Part shown: positions 1 through 5,894 of the stretch, piece by piece | How positions within the stretch are numbered: the stretch's first letter is position 1 | Layout: the number at the start of each line of letters is the position of its first letter | Assembly: GCA_905197435.1 (NCBI GenBank) | Contig: CAJJYX010000162.1 | Span: forward strand, 1 to 7,285 | Reading direction: 5' to 3' | Origin: an uncultured Bacteroides sp. | GTDB lineage: Bacteria; Bacteroidota; Bacteroidia; Bacteroidales; Bacteroidaceae | DNA length: 7,285 nucleotides | The notes under the pieces: generated by a model | Seen by the model: only the letters and a program-made list of their open reading frames with translations | Database searches by the model: none | Told to the model about the DNA's origin: nothing | Program-made: the position numbers and the translations under genes

Positions 1-36
1 CCCTACGCCAATACAATGATCTCCCATCTATCCCCC

Positions 37-50
37 GAAAGGAGCCTCAC
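37..50 (+). promoter_or_regulatory. Shine-Dalgarno site of pgeF
   Basis: GAAAGGAG at 37-44 lies six bases before the ATG at 51, a good match to the anti-SD of 16S rRNA. It fixes the pgeF start, since no ATG, GTG or TTG occurs earlier in that frame within the window. It stands out because the other starts here lack a comparable site. The bases before it show no clear promoter. A TGA at 17-19 could close an upstream gene in its frame, but only five codons are visible and it cannot be identified. Confidence 0.7.
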
Positions 51-854
51 ATGTTCCACACCAACACAAAAAACGGCATCACATACCTGACCGCCGATAC
101 CCTGTCCGGCGTATGCCACGGCTTTTCCACCCGCACCGGCGGCGTATCCCCCGCGCCGTGGGACAGTCTGAACCTCGGCGTGGGCCGGGGCGACGAGCTG
201 ACGCGGGTACAGGAGAACTACCGCCGGTTCTGCGCCGCGCTGGGCACGGACGTCAACCGGGTGGTGCTGTCCAAGCAGATACACGAGGATGTGGTGCGCC
301 ACGTCACCGAGGAGGACATCGGCAAAGGCCTGTGGCGCGACCGGGACTATCCCTCCGTGGACGGCATGGTCACCGACGTGCCCCATCTGCCGCTGGTGGT
401 GTTCTCCGCCGACTGCAATGTGGTGCTGCTCTACGACCCCGTCCGCAGGGCCATCGGTGCCTGCCATGCCGGATGGCGCGGCACGGTGAATTACATCCTC
501 GGCCACACACTCGACAAGATGCGTGCCCGCTATGGCACAGAGGGCAAAGAAGTGATAGCCTGCATCGGCCCCGGCATTTCCCTTTCCGCCTTCGAGGTAG
601 GCGACGAGGTCTATGAGGCATTCCGTGAGAGCGGTTTCCCGATGGATTACATTTCCGAATGGAAACCCGACACACACAAATACCATATCGACCTGTGGGC
701 AGCCAACCGGCTGCAACTGCTCGATTTCGGCGTACCTTCCGCACAAGTGGAGACAGCCAATATATGCACCTTCAGCCGGTATGAAGAATTCTTCTCCGCA
801 CGCAGGCTGGGCATCAAATCCGGAAGGATACTGTCAGGAATCATGCTAAAATGA
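51..854 (+). CDS. pgeF: Peptidoglycan editing factor PgeF (YfiH/LACC1 family, multicopper-polyphenol-oxidase-like fold)
   Basis: The 267-residue length is normal for the family. The three residues expected to bind zinc and form the active site are present: H78 in SKQIHED, C122 in ADCNVV, and H139 in the hallmark CHAGWRG. Other family blocks are FSTRTGGVS (25-33), DGMVTD (104-109), CIGPGIS (171-177) and the C-terminal FFSARR (247-252). In E. coli, YfiH/PgeF removes wrongly incorporated L-serine from UDP-MurNAc, protecting peptidoglycan composition; relatives, including human LACC1/FAMIN, also show purine nucleoside phosphorylase, adenosine deaminase and phenol oxidase activities, so the substrate here is inferred. 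No signal peptide is visible, so the protein is cytoplasmic. The 5' two thirds of the gene are much more GC-rich than its neighbours (44 of 60 bases in 181-240), and this creates long spurious frames on both strands. The gene ends 35 bp before the B3/4 gene, consistent with cotranscription. Confidence 0.93.
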   Translation: MFHTNTKNGITYLTADTLSGVCHGFSTRTGGVSPAPWDSLNLGVGRGDELTRVQENYRRFCAALGTDVNRVVLSKQIHEDVVRHVTEEDIGKGLWRDRDYPSVDGMVTDVPHLPLVVFSADCNVVLLYDPVRRAIGACHAGWRGTVNYILGHTLDKMRARYGTEGKEVIACIGPGISLSAFEVGDEVYEAFRESGFPMDYISEWKPDTHKYHIDLWAANRLQLLDFGVPSAQVETANICTFSRYEEFFSARRLGIKSGRILSGIMLK

Positions 855-889
855 AATTGAGATAAAGAACATATTCAAGCATATTATCA

Positions 890-1555
890 ATGTATCATAT
901 CACACTTTCTAAAGAAATCAAACAGAATTGCCCCGAATTCCGTGGTGCAGCCGTATTTGCCGAAGTGACAAATACTTCATATTGCGAAGGGTTGTGGCAG
1001 GAAATCGCAGCTTTTACCCGTGAGTTAAGAGCCCATGAGACAACAGACAGCATCAAGTACCAACCCGTCATTGCCGCCACCCGCGAAGCCTACAAGCGTT
1101 GCGGCAAAGATCCCAGCCGCTACCGTCCCTCGGCCGAAGCACTGAGACGGCGGCTGCTGCGAGGACTGGAACTCTACCGGATAGACACACTGGTGGATCT
1201 CATCAACCTTGTTTCCCTGCGCACCGGCTACTCCATCGGCGGATTCGATGCCGACGAAATACAAGGGACCGACCTTGAACTCGGCATAGGACGCGCCGGG
1301 GAACCGTTCGAGGGTATAGGCCGTGGCATACTGAATATAGAAGGATTGCCCGTCTACCGTGACCTGGCAGGAGGCATAGGCACCCCGACCAGTGACCACG
1401 AACGCACCAAGATGAAACTGGAAACCCGCCATATCCTTGCCATTGTCAACGGTTACAACGGGCAGGAAGGCCTGAAAGAAGCAGCCGAAATGATATTGGA
1501 ACTGTTGGAGAAATACACCTCTTCCACCGGTGGAACCATACAATACTTTGAATAA
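890..1555 (+). CDS. Solo B3/4-domain protein (PheRS beta-subunit editing-domain-like)
   Basis: A 221-residue protein of the stand-alone B3/B4 family (COG3382 type), related to the part of the phenylalanyl-tRNA synthetase beta subunit that in PheRS hydrolyses Tyr-tRNA(Phe). Family marks seen here are REAYKRCGKDPSRYRPSAEAL (65-85, shown by its core YKRCGKDPSRYRPS), the INLVSLRTGYSIGG block (105-118), and a D-x-x-G-x-x-G-x-P-x-S-D-x-x-R-T stretch (D158, G161, G164, D169, R172, T173). The synthetase's B1, B5 and anticodon-binding parts are absent, and the length fits the solo family, so this is not a broken pheT. No signal peptide or membrane segment is visible. The true function is unknown; trans-editing of mis-acylated tRNA is an inference from homology. 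The start at 890 has no Shine-Dalgarno sequence. The stop codon is followed directly by the ATG of the M23 gene, suggesting translational coupling. Confidence 0.88.
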   Translation: MYHITLSKEIKQNCPEFRGAAVFAEVTNTSYCEGLWQEIAAFTRELRAHETTDSIKYQPVIAATREAYKRCGKDPSRYRPSAEALRRRLLRGLELYRIDTLVDLINLVSLRTGYSIGGFDADEIQGTDLELGIGRAGEPFEGIGRGILNIEGLPVYRDLAGGIGTPTSDHERTKMKLETRHILAIVNGYNGQEGLKEAAEMILELLEKYTSSTGGTIQYFE

Positions 1556-2185
1556 ATGAGAATCCGTATTCTTTCCCTTCTCCTATTCTTCTTCCTTGGA
1601 GCCACAGCACAAGAGAAGAAGACGGTTTTTTCCGCTATGGAAACCAGCCACATCCGCGTTGCCACCCCGGGACTGTTTTCGCAAAGCGGGCAGATTGAGC
1701 TGCCTTTGGACAGCATTCCGGACACGGAGTACTCCTTCCCCCTCCCCGGAGGTAAAGTCATCTCCCACTACGGGCGGGGCCAGGGGCGCCACAGCGGCAT
1801 AGACATCAAGACCCATGCCAAAGACACCATACGGAGTGCCTTCAACGGAGTGGTACGGATGTCCAAGTCCTACAGTGCTTATGGCAATGTCATTGTCGTG
1901 CGGCATGGCTTCGGACTGGAAACGGTATACAGCCACAACTCTAAAAACCTTGTGCACTGCGGCGACACGGTCAAAGCCGGACAACCCATCGCGTTGACCG
2001 GACGTACCGGACGTGCCTCTACCGAGCATCTGCACTTCGAGACACGTGTCAACGGCCAGCATTTCGACCCCAATATCATCTTCAACATGAAGGCACAGAC
2101 CTTGAACAGACAGCGTATAGGATGCTCGAAAAAAGGGAACTCCATCATCGTAAAGCCGCTCCCGGCAACCGGTCCGAAGCCATAG
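1556..2185 (+). CDS. Secreted M23 (LytM-type) zinc metallopeptidase
   Basis: A 209-residue exported peptidase. Residues 1-18 form a signal peptide (basic MRIR, hydrophobic LSLLLFFFLG, then A-T-A before Q19). The M23 domain covers about 60-175, with a full catalytic set: H79 and D83 in GRHSGID (H-x3-D), H127 in YSH, and H158/H160 in HLHFE (HxH). It is therefore probably active rather than a degenerate EnvC/NlpD-like activator. M23 enzymes cut peptide cross-links in peptidoglycan; the periplasm is the likely site. No LysM, SH3 or coiled-coil region is present, so no wall-targeting module is visible. A basic tail of about 30 residues follows the domain. The ATG abuts the preceding TAA; other upstream starts would overlap the B3/4 gene. 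Its gene ends 115 bp before phoH, with no convincing terminator between them. Confidence 0.92.
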   Translation: MRIRILSLLLFFFLGATAQEKKTVFSAMETSHIRVATPGLFSQSGQIELPLDSIPDTEYSFPLPGGKVISHYGRGQGRHSGIDIKTHAKDTIRSAFNGVVRMSKSYSAYGNVIVVRHGFGLETVYSHNSKNLVHCGDTVKAGQPIALTGRTGRASTEHLHFETRVNGQHFDPNIIFNMKAQTLNRQRIGCSKKGNSIIVKPLPATGPKP

Positions 2186-2225
2186 TAAAATTTAAACAGG
2201 CTGTAAAAAATACCCAATGGAACTA

Positions 2226-2255
2226 TTTAAGTATCCAAACGTTTCACTACATTTG
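2226..2255 (+). promoter_or_regulatory. Bacteroidota-type promoter for phoH-purC
   Basis: TACATTTG at 2248-2255 matches the Bacteroidota -7 consensus TAnnTTTG exactly. A TTTA at 2226-2229, 18 bases upstream, is a near match to the -33 TTTG element. Transcription would begin around 2260-2264, giving a leader of roughly 40 bases before the phoH ATG. The surrounding gap is AT-rich compared with the genes and is the largest spacer in the window. The assignment is by consensus only. Confidence 0.6.
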
Positions 2256-2267
2256 CAAAACGTTTCA
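2237..2267 (+). promoter_or_regulatory. Paired AAACGTTTCA boxes around the phoH promoter (candidate operator)
   Basis: AAACGTTTCA occurs at 2237-2246 and again, identically, at 2258-2267. Each contains the perfect 8-bp palindrome AAACGTTT with a central CG. The centres are 21 bp apart, about two helical turns, so both lie on the same face of the DNA. They flank the TACATTTG -7 element, and the second covers the expected start of transcription, a position suited to repression. CG-centred palindromes with A-rich left halves resemble operators of LacI/GalR-family regulators. No regulator gene lies in the window, so the factor is unknown and the regulatory role is inferred. Confidence 0.45.
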
Positions 2268-2300
2268 TTAAAAGAACGAATTGAACTTTAAAGCATATCA

Positions 2301-3317
2301 ATGATAGAAAAACTGATTGTTCTTGAGGATATTGACCCGGTAATATTTTATGGCGTAAACAACGCCAACGTGCAGTTGATAAAAGCCCTGTATCCCAAGC
2401 TTCGTATCGTTGCCCGCGGCAATGTCATCAAAGTATTGGGTGATGAGGAGGAAATGTGTGCATTCGAAGAGAATATCACCAAGTTGGAGAAATATTGTGC
2501 CGAATACAACTCTTTGAAAGAAGAGGTCATCATAGACATCATCAAAGGCAATGCCCCGCAAGCAGAGAAGTCGGGCAATGTCATCGTATTCAGCGTAACC
2601 GGAAAGCCGATTATCCCACGCAGTGAAAACCAGTTGAAGCTGGTGGAAGCCTTTGCCAAGAACGACATGCTGTTTGCCATCGGCCCTGCCGGTTCCGGAA
2701 AGACCTATACCGCCATCGCACTTGCCGTGCGGGCACTGAAGAATAAAGAAATCAAGAAAATCATCCTCAGCCGTCCCGCCGTAGAAGCCGGAGAAAAGCT
2801 CGGTTTCCTGCCCGGAGACATGAAGGACAAGATAGACCCGTATCTGCAACCACTCTATGATGCGCTGCAGGACATGATACCTGCCGCCAAGCTGAAAGAG
2901 TACATGGAACTGAACATCATCCAGATTGCCCCCCTCGCCTTTATGCGCGGGCGCACACTGAACGATGCCGTCGTCATTCTGGATGAAGCGCAGAACACGA
3001 CCACCCAGCAAATCAAGATGTTCCTCACCCGCATGGGCATGAACACCAAGATGATTGTCACGGGAGACATGACACAGATTGACTTGCCTTCTTCCCAGAC
3101 CTCAGGCCTGGTACAAGCTTTAAAGATACTGAAAGGAGTAAAAGGCATCAGCTTTGTGGAGTTGAACAAGAAAGACATCGTACGCCATAAGTTGGTAACC
3201 CAGATTGTGGAGGCTTACGAGAAGTTCGACAAGGAAGCGAAAGCGGAGCGCGAAAGGCGCAAGGCCGAACAAACCGACAGTAAGATTGAACAGAAACAGC
3301 AAATTCTCAAATCGTAA
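2301..3317 (+). CDS. phoH: PhoH family ATPase
   Basis: A 338-residue cytoplasmic protein of typical PhoH/YbeZ length. The P-loop is GPAGSGKT at 128-135. Walker B is VVILDEAQN at 224-232 (D228, E229), whose DEAQN form is characteristic of PhoH. A further motif is [10 protein letters not shown] at 254-263. [17 protein letters not shown] (157-173) is also diagnostic. Residues 1-100 form the N-terminal region seen in PhoH-like proteins. The tail from about 309 is highly charged and probably helical. PhoH proteins are ATPases linked to RNA metabolism; E. coli YbeZ is associated with the endoribonuclease YbeY, but the exact role is unsettled. The phosphate-starvation label comes from E. coli PhoH and should not be assumed here. 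The gene is the first after the promoter at 2226-2255 and is separated from purC by 11 bp, so the two are probably cotranscribed. No Shine-Dalgarno sequence precedes the ATG. Confidence 0.95.
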   Translation: MIEKLIVLEDIDPVIFYGVNNANVQLIKALYPKLRIVARGNVIKVLGDEEEMCAFEENITKLEKYCAEYNSLKEEVIIDIIKGNAPQAEKSGNVIVFSVTGKPIIPRSENQLKLVEAFAKNDMLFAIGPAGSGKTYTAIALAVRALKNKEIKKIILSRPAVEAGEKLGFLPGDMKDKIDPYLQPLYDALQDMIPAAKLKEYMELNIIQIAPLAFMRGRTLNDAVVILDEAQNTTTQQIKMFLTRMGMNTKMIVTGDMTQIDLPSSQTSGLVQALKILKGVKGISFVELNKKDIVRHKLVTQIVEAYEKFDKEAKAERERRKAEQTDSKIEQKQQILKS

Positions 3318-3328
3318 ATATTACAAAG

Positions 3329-4270
3329 ATGAAAGCATTAACAGCAACAGAATTCAACTTTCCCGGACAGAAAAGCGTGTACCACGGAAAAGTTCGTGAT
3401 GTGTACAACATCAATGGTGAGAAGTTGGTCATGGTAGCTACCGACCGCATCTCAGCCTTCGACGTAGTATTGCCCAAAGGCATTCCTTTCAAGGGACAAA
3501 TGCTGAACCAGATTGCAGCCAAATTCCTCGATGCCACTACCGACATCTGCCCCAACTGGAAAATGGCTACTCCCGACCCCATGGTAACAGTAGGCGTAAT
3601 GTGCGAAGGCTTCCCGGTGGAAATGATTGTACGCGGTTACCTCTGTGGCAGTGCATGGCGTGCTTATAAAAGCGGTGTCCGCGAAATCTGCGGTGTGAAG
3701 CTGCCCGAAGGAATGAAGGAAAACCAGAAATTCCCCGAACCCATCATCACCCCGACCACCAAAGCCGAGATCGGTGAGCATGATGCCGACATCTCCAAAG
3801 AAGAAATCCTGGCACAAGGGCTGGCTACTCCCGAAGAATATGCCGTATTGGAGAAATACACAATGGCCCTCTTCAAACGCGGCACAGAGATTGCAGCAGA
3901 ACGCGGATTGATTCTGGTAGACACCAAATATGAATTCGGCAAGCACGACGGCAAGATTTACCTGATGGACGAAATCCATACACCGGACTCCAGCCGCTAT
4001 TTCTACTCCGAAGGCTACGAAGAACGTTTTGCCAACGGCGAACCGCAGAAACAACTTTCCAAGGAGTTTGTACGCGAGTGGCTGATGAACAACGGTTTCC
4101 AGGGCAAGAAAGGGCAACAGATTCCCGAGATGACAGACGAAATCGTTACATCCATCAGCGAACGTTACATCGAACTGTACGAACACATCACCGGCGAGAA
4201 GTTCGTAAAGGAAGATACCAGCAACATTGCCGAACGCATTGAAAAGAATGTAACTGAATACTTAAAATAA
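3329..4270 (+). CDS. purC: Phosphoribosylaminoimidazole-succinocarboxamide synthase (SAICAR synthetase)
   Basis: PurC joins 4-carboxy-aminoimidazole ribonucleotide to L-aspartate using ATP, giving SAICAR in de novo purine synthesis. Recognisable blocks are GKVRD (20-24, nucleotide-binding region), DRISAFD (39-45), [10 protein letters not shown] (101-110), [12 protein letters not shown] (141-152), LVDTKYEFG (196-204) and the signature [10 protein letters not shown] (214-223). At 313 residues it is the longer form, close to yeast Ade1, rather than the roughly 240-residue E. coli form. It is intact, with no signal peptide. The start at 3329 follows the phoH stop by 11 bp and has no Shine-Dalgarno site. 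No other purine gene is nearby, so it is isolated from the rest of the pathway, as is common in this phylum. The telomere-like repeat begins at the base after its TAA. Confidence 0.96.
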   Translation: MKALTATEFNFPGQKSVYHGKVRDVYNINGEKLVMVATDRISAFDVVLPKGIPFKGQMLNQIAAKFLDATTDICPNWKMATPDPMVTVGVMCEGFPVEMIVRGYLCGSAWRAYKSGVREICGVKLPEGMKENQKFPEPIITPTTKAEIGEHDADISKEEILAQGLATPEEYAVLEKYTMALFKRGTEIAAERGLILVDTKYEFGKHDGKIYLMDEIHTPDSSRYFYSEGYEERFANGEPQKQLSKEFVREWLMNNGFQGKKGQQIPEMTDEIVTSISERYIELYEHITGEKFVKEDTSNIAERIEKNVTEYLK

Positions 4271-4335
4271 GGGTTAGGGGTTAGGGATTAATGATTAAGG
4301 GGCTGCGCTAACCCCTAATCCCTTATCCCTAACCC
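4271..4335 (+). other. Long hairpin in the purC-menG leader, with a competing partner at 4355-4370
   Basis: The left arm 4271-4290 is the reverse complement of 4316-4335 at 18 of 20 positions, and one mismatch becomes a G-U pair in RNA. An inner GGGG (4299-4302) pairs with CCCC (4312-4315) around a nine-base loop, leaving 4291-4298 bulged. Alternatively, 4271-4286 is perfectly complementary over 16 bases to 4355-4370, which ends eight bases before the menG ATG. Both structures use the same left arm, so they exclude each other. No T-run follows, so it is not a standard intrinsic terminator. A regulatory or mRNA-stabilising role is inferred. Confidence 0.6.
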
Positions 4336-4378
4336 CTTATCCCTAACCCCTTATCCCTAACCCCTAACCCCTTATCCC
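4271..4378. repeat. Telomere-like heptamer repeat filling the purC-menG gap
   Basis: The whole 108-bp gap is repetitive. From 4313 to 4375 there are nine heptamers in perfect phase: CCCTAAT, CCCTTAT, CCCTAAC, CCCTTAT, CCCTAAC, CCCTTAT, CCCTAAC, CCCTAAC, CCCTTAT, followed by CCC directly before the menG ATG. This gives an alternating 14-bp unit, broken once by an extra CCCTAAC at 4362-4368. On the left, 4271-4284 holds two GGGTTAG units, the reverse complement of CTAACCC, and 4285-4298 is a degenerate continuation. A short non-repeat core (CTGCG, 4303-4307) separates the arms. There is no coding capacity beyond a six-codon frame and no recognisable transposon feature. Such an array can be expected to change copy number by slippage. 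Confidence 0.92.
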
Positions 4379-5116
4379 ATGGATTACCCACAAGAACATA
4401 TCAAGCCCTACGGCAATGACGGCAAGAAGAGCGAGCAGGTGGAAGAAATGTTCGACAACATCGCCCCTGCCTACGACAAGCTGAACCATACCCTGTCCAT
4501 GGGCATCGACCGCAGCTGGCGCAGGAAGGCAATCAAGTACCTCCGTCCTTTCCGTCCCCGGCGTATCATGGACGTAGCTACCGGTACCGGCGATTTCGCC
4601 ATCCTTGCATGCCGCGAGCTGCAACCCGATGCTTTGATCGGTACCGACATCTCGGAAGGCATGATGAATGTGGGACGTGAAAAAGTAAGACAGGCGCACC
4701 TCTCGGACAAGATTTCATTTGCCCGGGAGGACTGCACCTCTCTCTCATTTGCCGACGAGAGTTTCGATGCCATAACCGTAGCGTTCGGCATCCGCAACTT
4801 CGAAGGGCTGGATAAAGGACTGTCGGAGATGTGCCGTGTCCTGAAGACCGGCGGACATCTCGTCATACTGGAGCTCTCCACACCGGACCGCTTCCCGATG
4901 AAACAACTGTTTGCCGTTTACTCAAGAGCCGTCATCCCCCTGCTCGGCAGATGTATCTCGAAAGACAACAGTGCTTACACCTATCTGCCGGAAAGCATCC
5001 GTGCTTTTCCTCAGGGAGAAGTGATGCAGGAAGTAATCCGCAAGGCCGGTTTCAGTGAAGTACACTTCAAGCGGCTGACGTTCGGAATATGTACATTGTA
5101 TACAGCGAGAAAATAA
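4379..5116 (+). CDS. menG: Demethylmenaquinone methyltransferase (UbiE/MenG family)
   Basis: This SAM-dependent enzyme performs the last step of menaquinone synthesis, methylating demethylmenaquinone at the membrane; family members in ubiquinone-making bacteria also methylate ubiquinone precursors, but Bacteroidota use menaquinone. The family signature [18 protein letters not shown] spans 32-49. SAM-binding motif I is [11 protein letters not shown] (64-74), the acidic residue after strand 2 is D90 in GTDIS, FGIRN is at 136-140, and [17 protein letters not shown] is at 153-169. AYTYLPESI (199-207) is also typical. The 245-residue length is normal. The ATG is the first in frame after a TAA at 4358-4360 inside the repeat, and the bases before it are CCCTTATCCC, with no Shine-Dalgarno site. 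aroE starts 31 bp after the stop. Translation may be affected by the structured leader. Confidence 0.95.
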   Translation: MDYPQEHIKPYGNDGKKSEQVEEMFDNIAPAYDKLNHTLSMGIDRSWRRKAIKYLRPFRPRRIMDVATGTGDFAILACRELQPDALIGTDISEGMMNVGREKVRQAHLSDKISFAREDCTSLSFADESFDAITVAFGIRNFEGLDKGLSEMCRVLKTGGHLVILELSTPDRFPMKQLFAVYSRAVIPLLGRCISKDNSAYTYLPESIRAFPQGEVMQEVIRKAGFSEVHFKRLTFGICTLYTARK

Positions 5117-5147
5117 GAATTATTCCCCCTTTAACACAACACTCATT

Positions 5148-5894
5148 ATGCAGAAATACGGTTTAATAGGTTACCCTTTGAAACACTCCTTTTCCATCGG
5201 ATATTTCAATGAGAAATTCAAAGCAGAAAAGATTGATGCAGAATATGTAAACTTCGAGATTCCACGTATCGAGGATTTCATGGAAGTCATAGAGGAAAAC
5301 CCCAACCTCTGCGGATTGAATGTGACCATCCCCTACAAGGAGCAAGTCATCCCTTATCTGGACGAATTGGACAAAGACGCAGCCAAGATAGGTGCCGTCA
5401 ACGTCATCAAGATCGTCCGCCTTCCCAAAGACAAGGTAAAGCTGGTCGGCTACAACTCCGACATCATGGGATTCACACAATCCATAGAACCGCTTTTGCA
5501 ACCGCATCACAAGAAAGCCCTGATCCTGGGCACCGGCGGTGCATCGAAAGCCGTATATCACGGGCTGGAAAACCTGGGCCTGAAAAGCACCTTCGTATCG
5601 CGTACCAAGAAAGAGGACAAATACCTCACTTACGAAGAGCTGACGCCGGAAATCATGCAAGAGCATACGGTGATTGTCAACTGTACCCCGGTAGGCATGT
5701 ACCCCAAAGTGGACTTCTGCCCCAATATCCCTTACGAATTACTGACTCCCAACCATTTGCTCTACGATTTGTTATATAATCCAAACGAAACCCTCTTCAT
5801 GAAGAAAGGCCAGGCACAAGGAGCCGTCACCAAGAACGGACTGGAGATGTTGCTGTTGCAAGCCTTTGCCGCATGGGGAATTTGGAATAAATAA
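5148..5894 (+). CDS. aroE: Shikimate dehydrogenase
   Basis: AroE reduces 3-dehydroshikimate to shikimate with NADPH in the pathway to chorismate. Shikimate-binding S14 and S16 lie in the HSFS segment (13-16). The catalytic pair is K64 in NVTIPYKEQV and D105 in GYNSD; N85 in GAVNV is the other conserved substrate contact. The dinucleotide-binding loop is GTGGASKA (128-135), followed by SRTKK (151-155), a variant of the usual NRT phosphate-binding motif. Later blocks are NCTPVGMYP (178-186), LLYDLLYNP (204-212) and NGLEMLLLQAF (230-240), including Q238. At 248 residues it is slightly shorter than E. coli AroE (about 270). It lies directly after menG; chorismate is the precursor of menaquinone, which gives a metabolic link. 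Its stop codon overlaps the next start by one base. Confidence 0.95.
   Translation: MQKYGLIGYPLKHSFSIGYFNEKFKAEKIDAEYVNFEIPRIEDFMEVIEENPNLCGLNVTIPYKEQVIPYLDELDKDAAKIGAVNVIKIVRLPKDKVKLVGYNSDIMGFTQSIEPLLQPHHKKALILGTGGASKAVYHGLENLGLKSTFVSRTKKEDKYLTYEELTPEIMQEHTVIVNCTPVGMYPKVDFCPNIPYELLTPNHLLYDLLYNPNETLFMKKGQAQGAVTKNGLEMLLLQAFAAWGIWNK

Noticed and set aside
3..746. A 247-codon open frame on the - strand opposite pgeF
   Set aside because: It lies wholly against a gene with all family motifs, in the most GC-rich part of the window where stops are rare, and its translation shows no recognisable family.
890..1555. A truncated pheT gene
   Set aside because: The length and the D158-to-T173 motif fit the stand-alone B3/4 family, with clean start and stop and no pheT remnants on either side.
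2191..2210. Terminator after the M23 gene
   Set aside because: The near-palindrome around ACAGGCTGT leaves a loop of one base, and the following run is A, not T, on the transcribed strand.
2237..2267. Genuine PurR operators
   Set aside because: The second box matches only 7 of 11 fixed positions, and PurR of the E. coli type is not expected in Bacteroidota; only a generic operator call is kept.
3452..4186. A 244-codon open frame on the - strand opposite purC
   Set aside because: It is a shadow of the well-supported purC frame, and its product looks like no known protein.
4313..4375. CRISPR array
   Set aside because: The heptamers are contiguous with no unique spacers, and no cas gene is near.
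4271..4378. A true telomere or linear-replicon end
   Set aside because: The repeat lies between two intact housekeeping genes with sequence continuing on both sides, and it has a heptamer period rather than a clean hexamer one.
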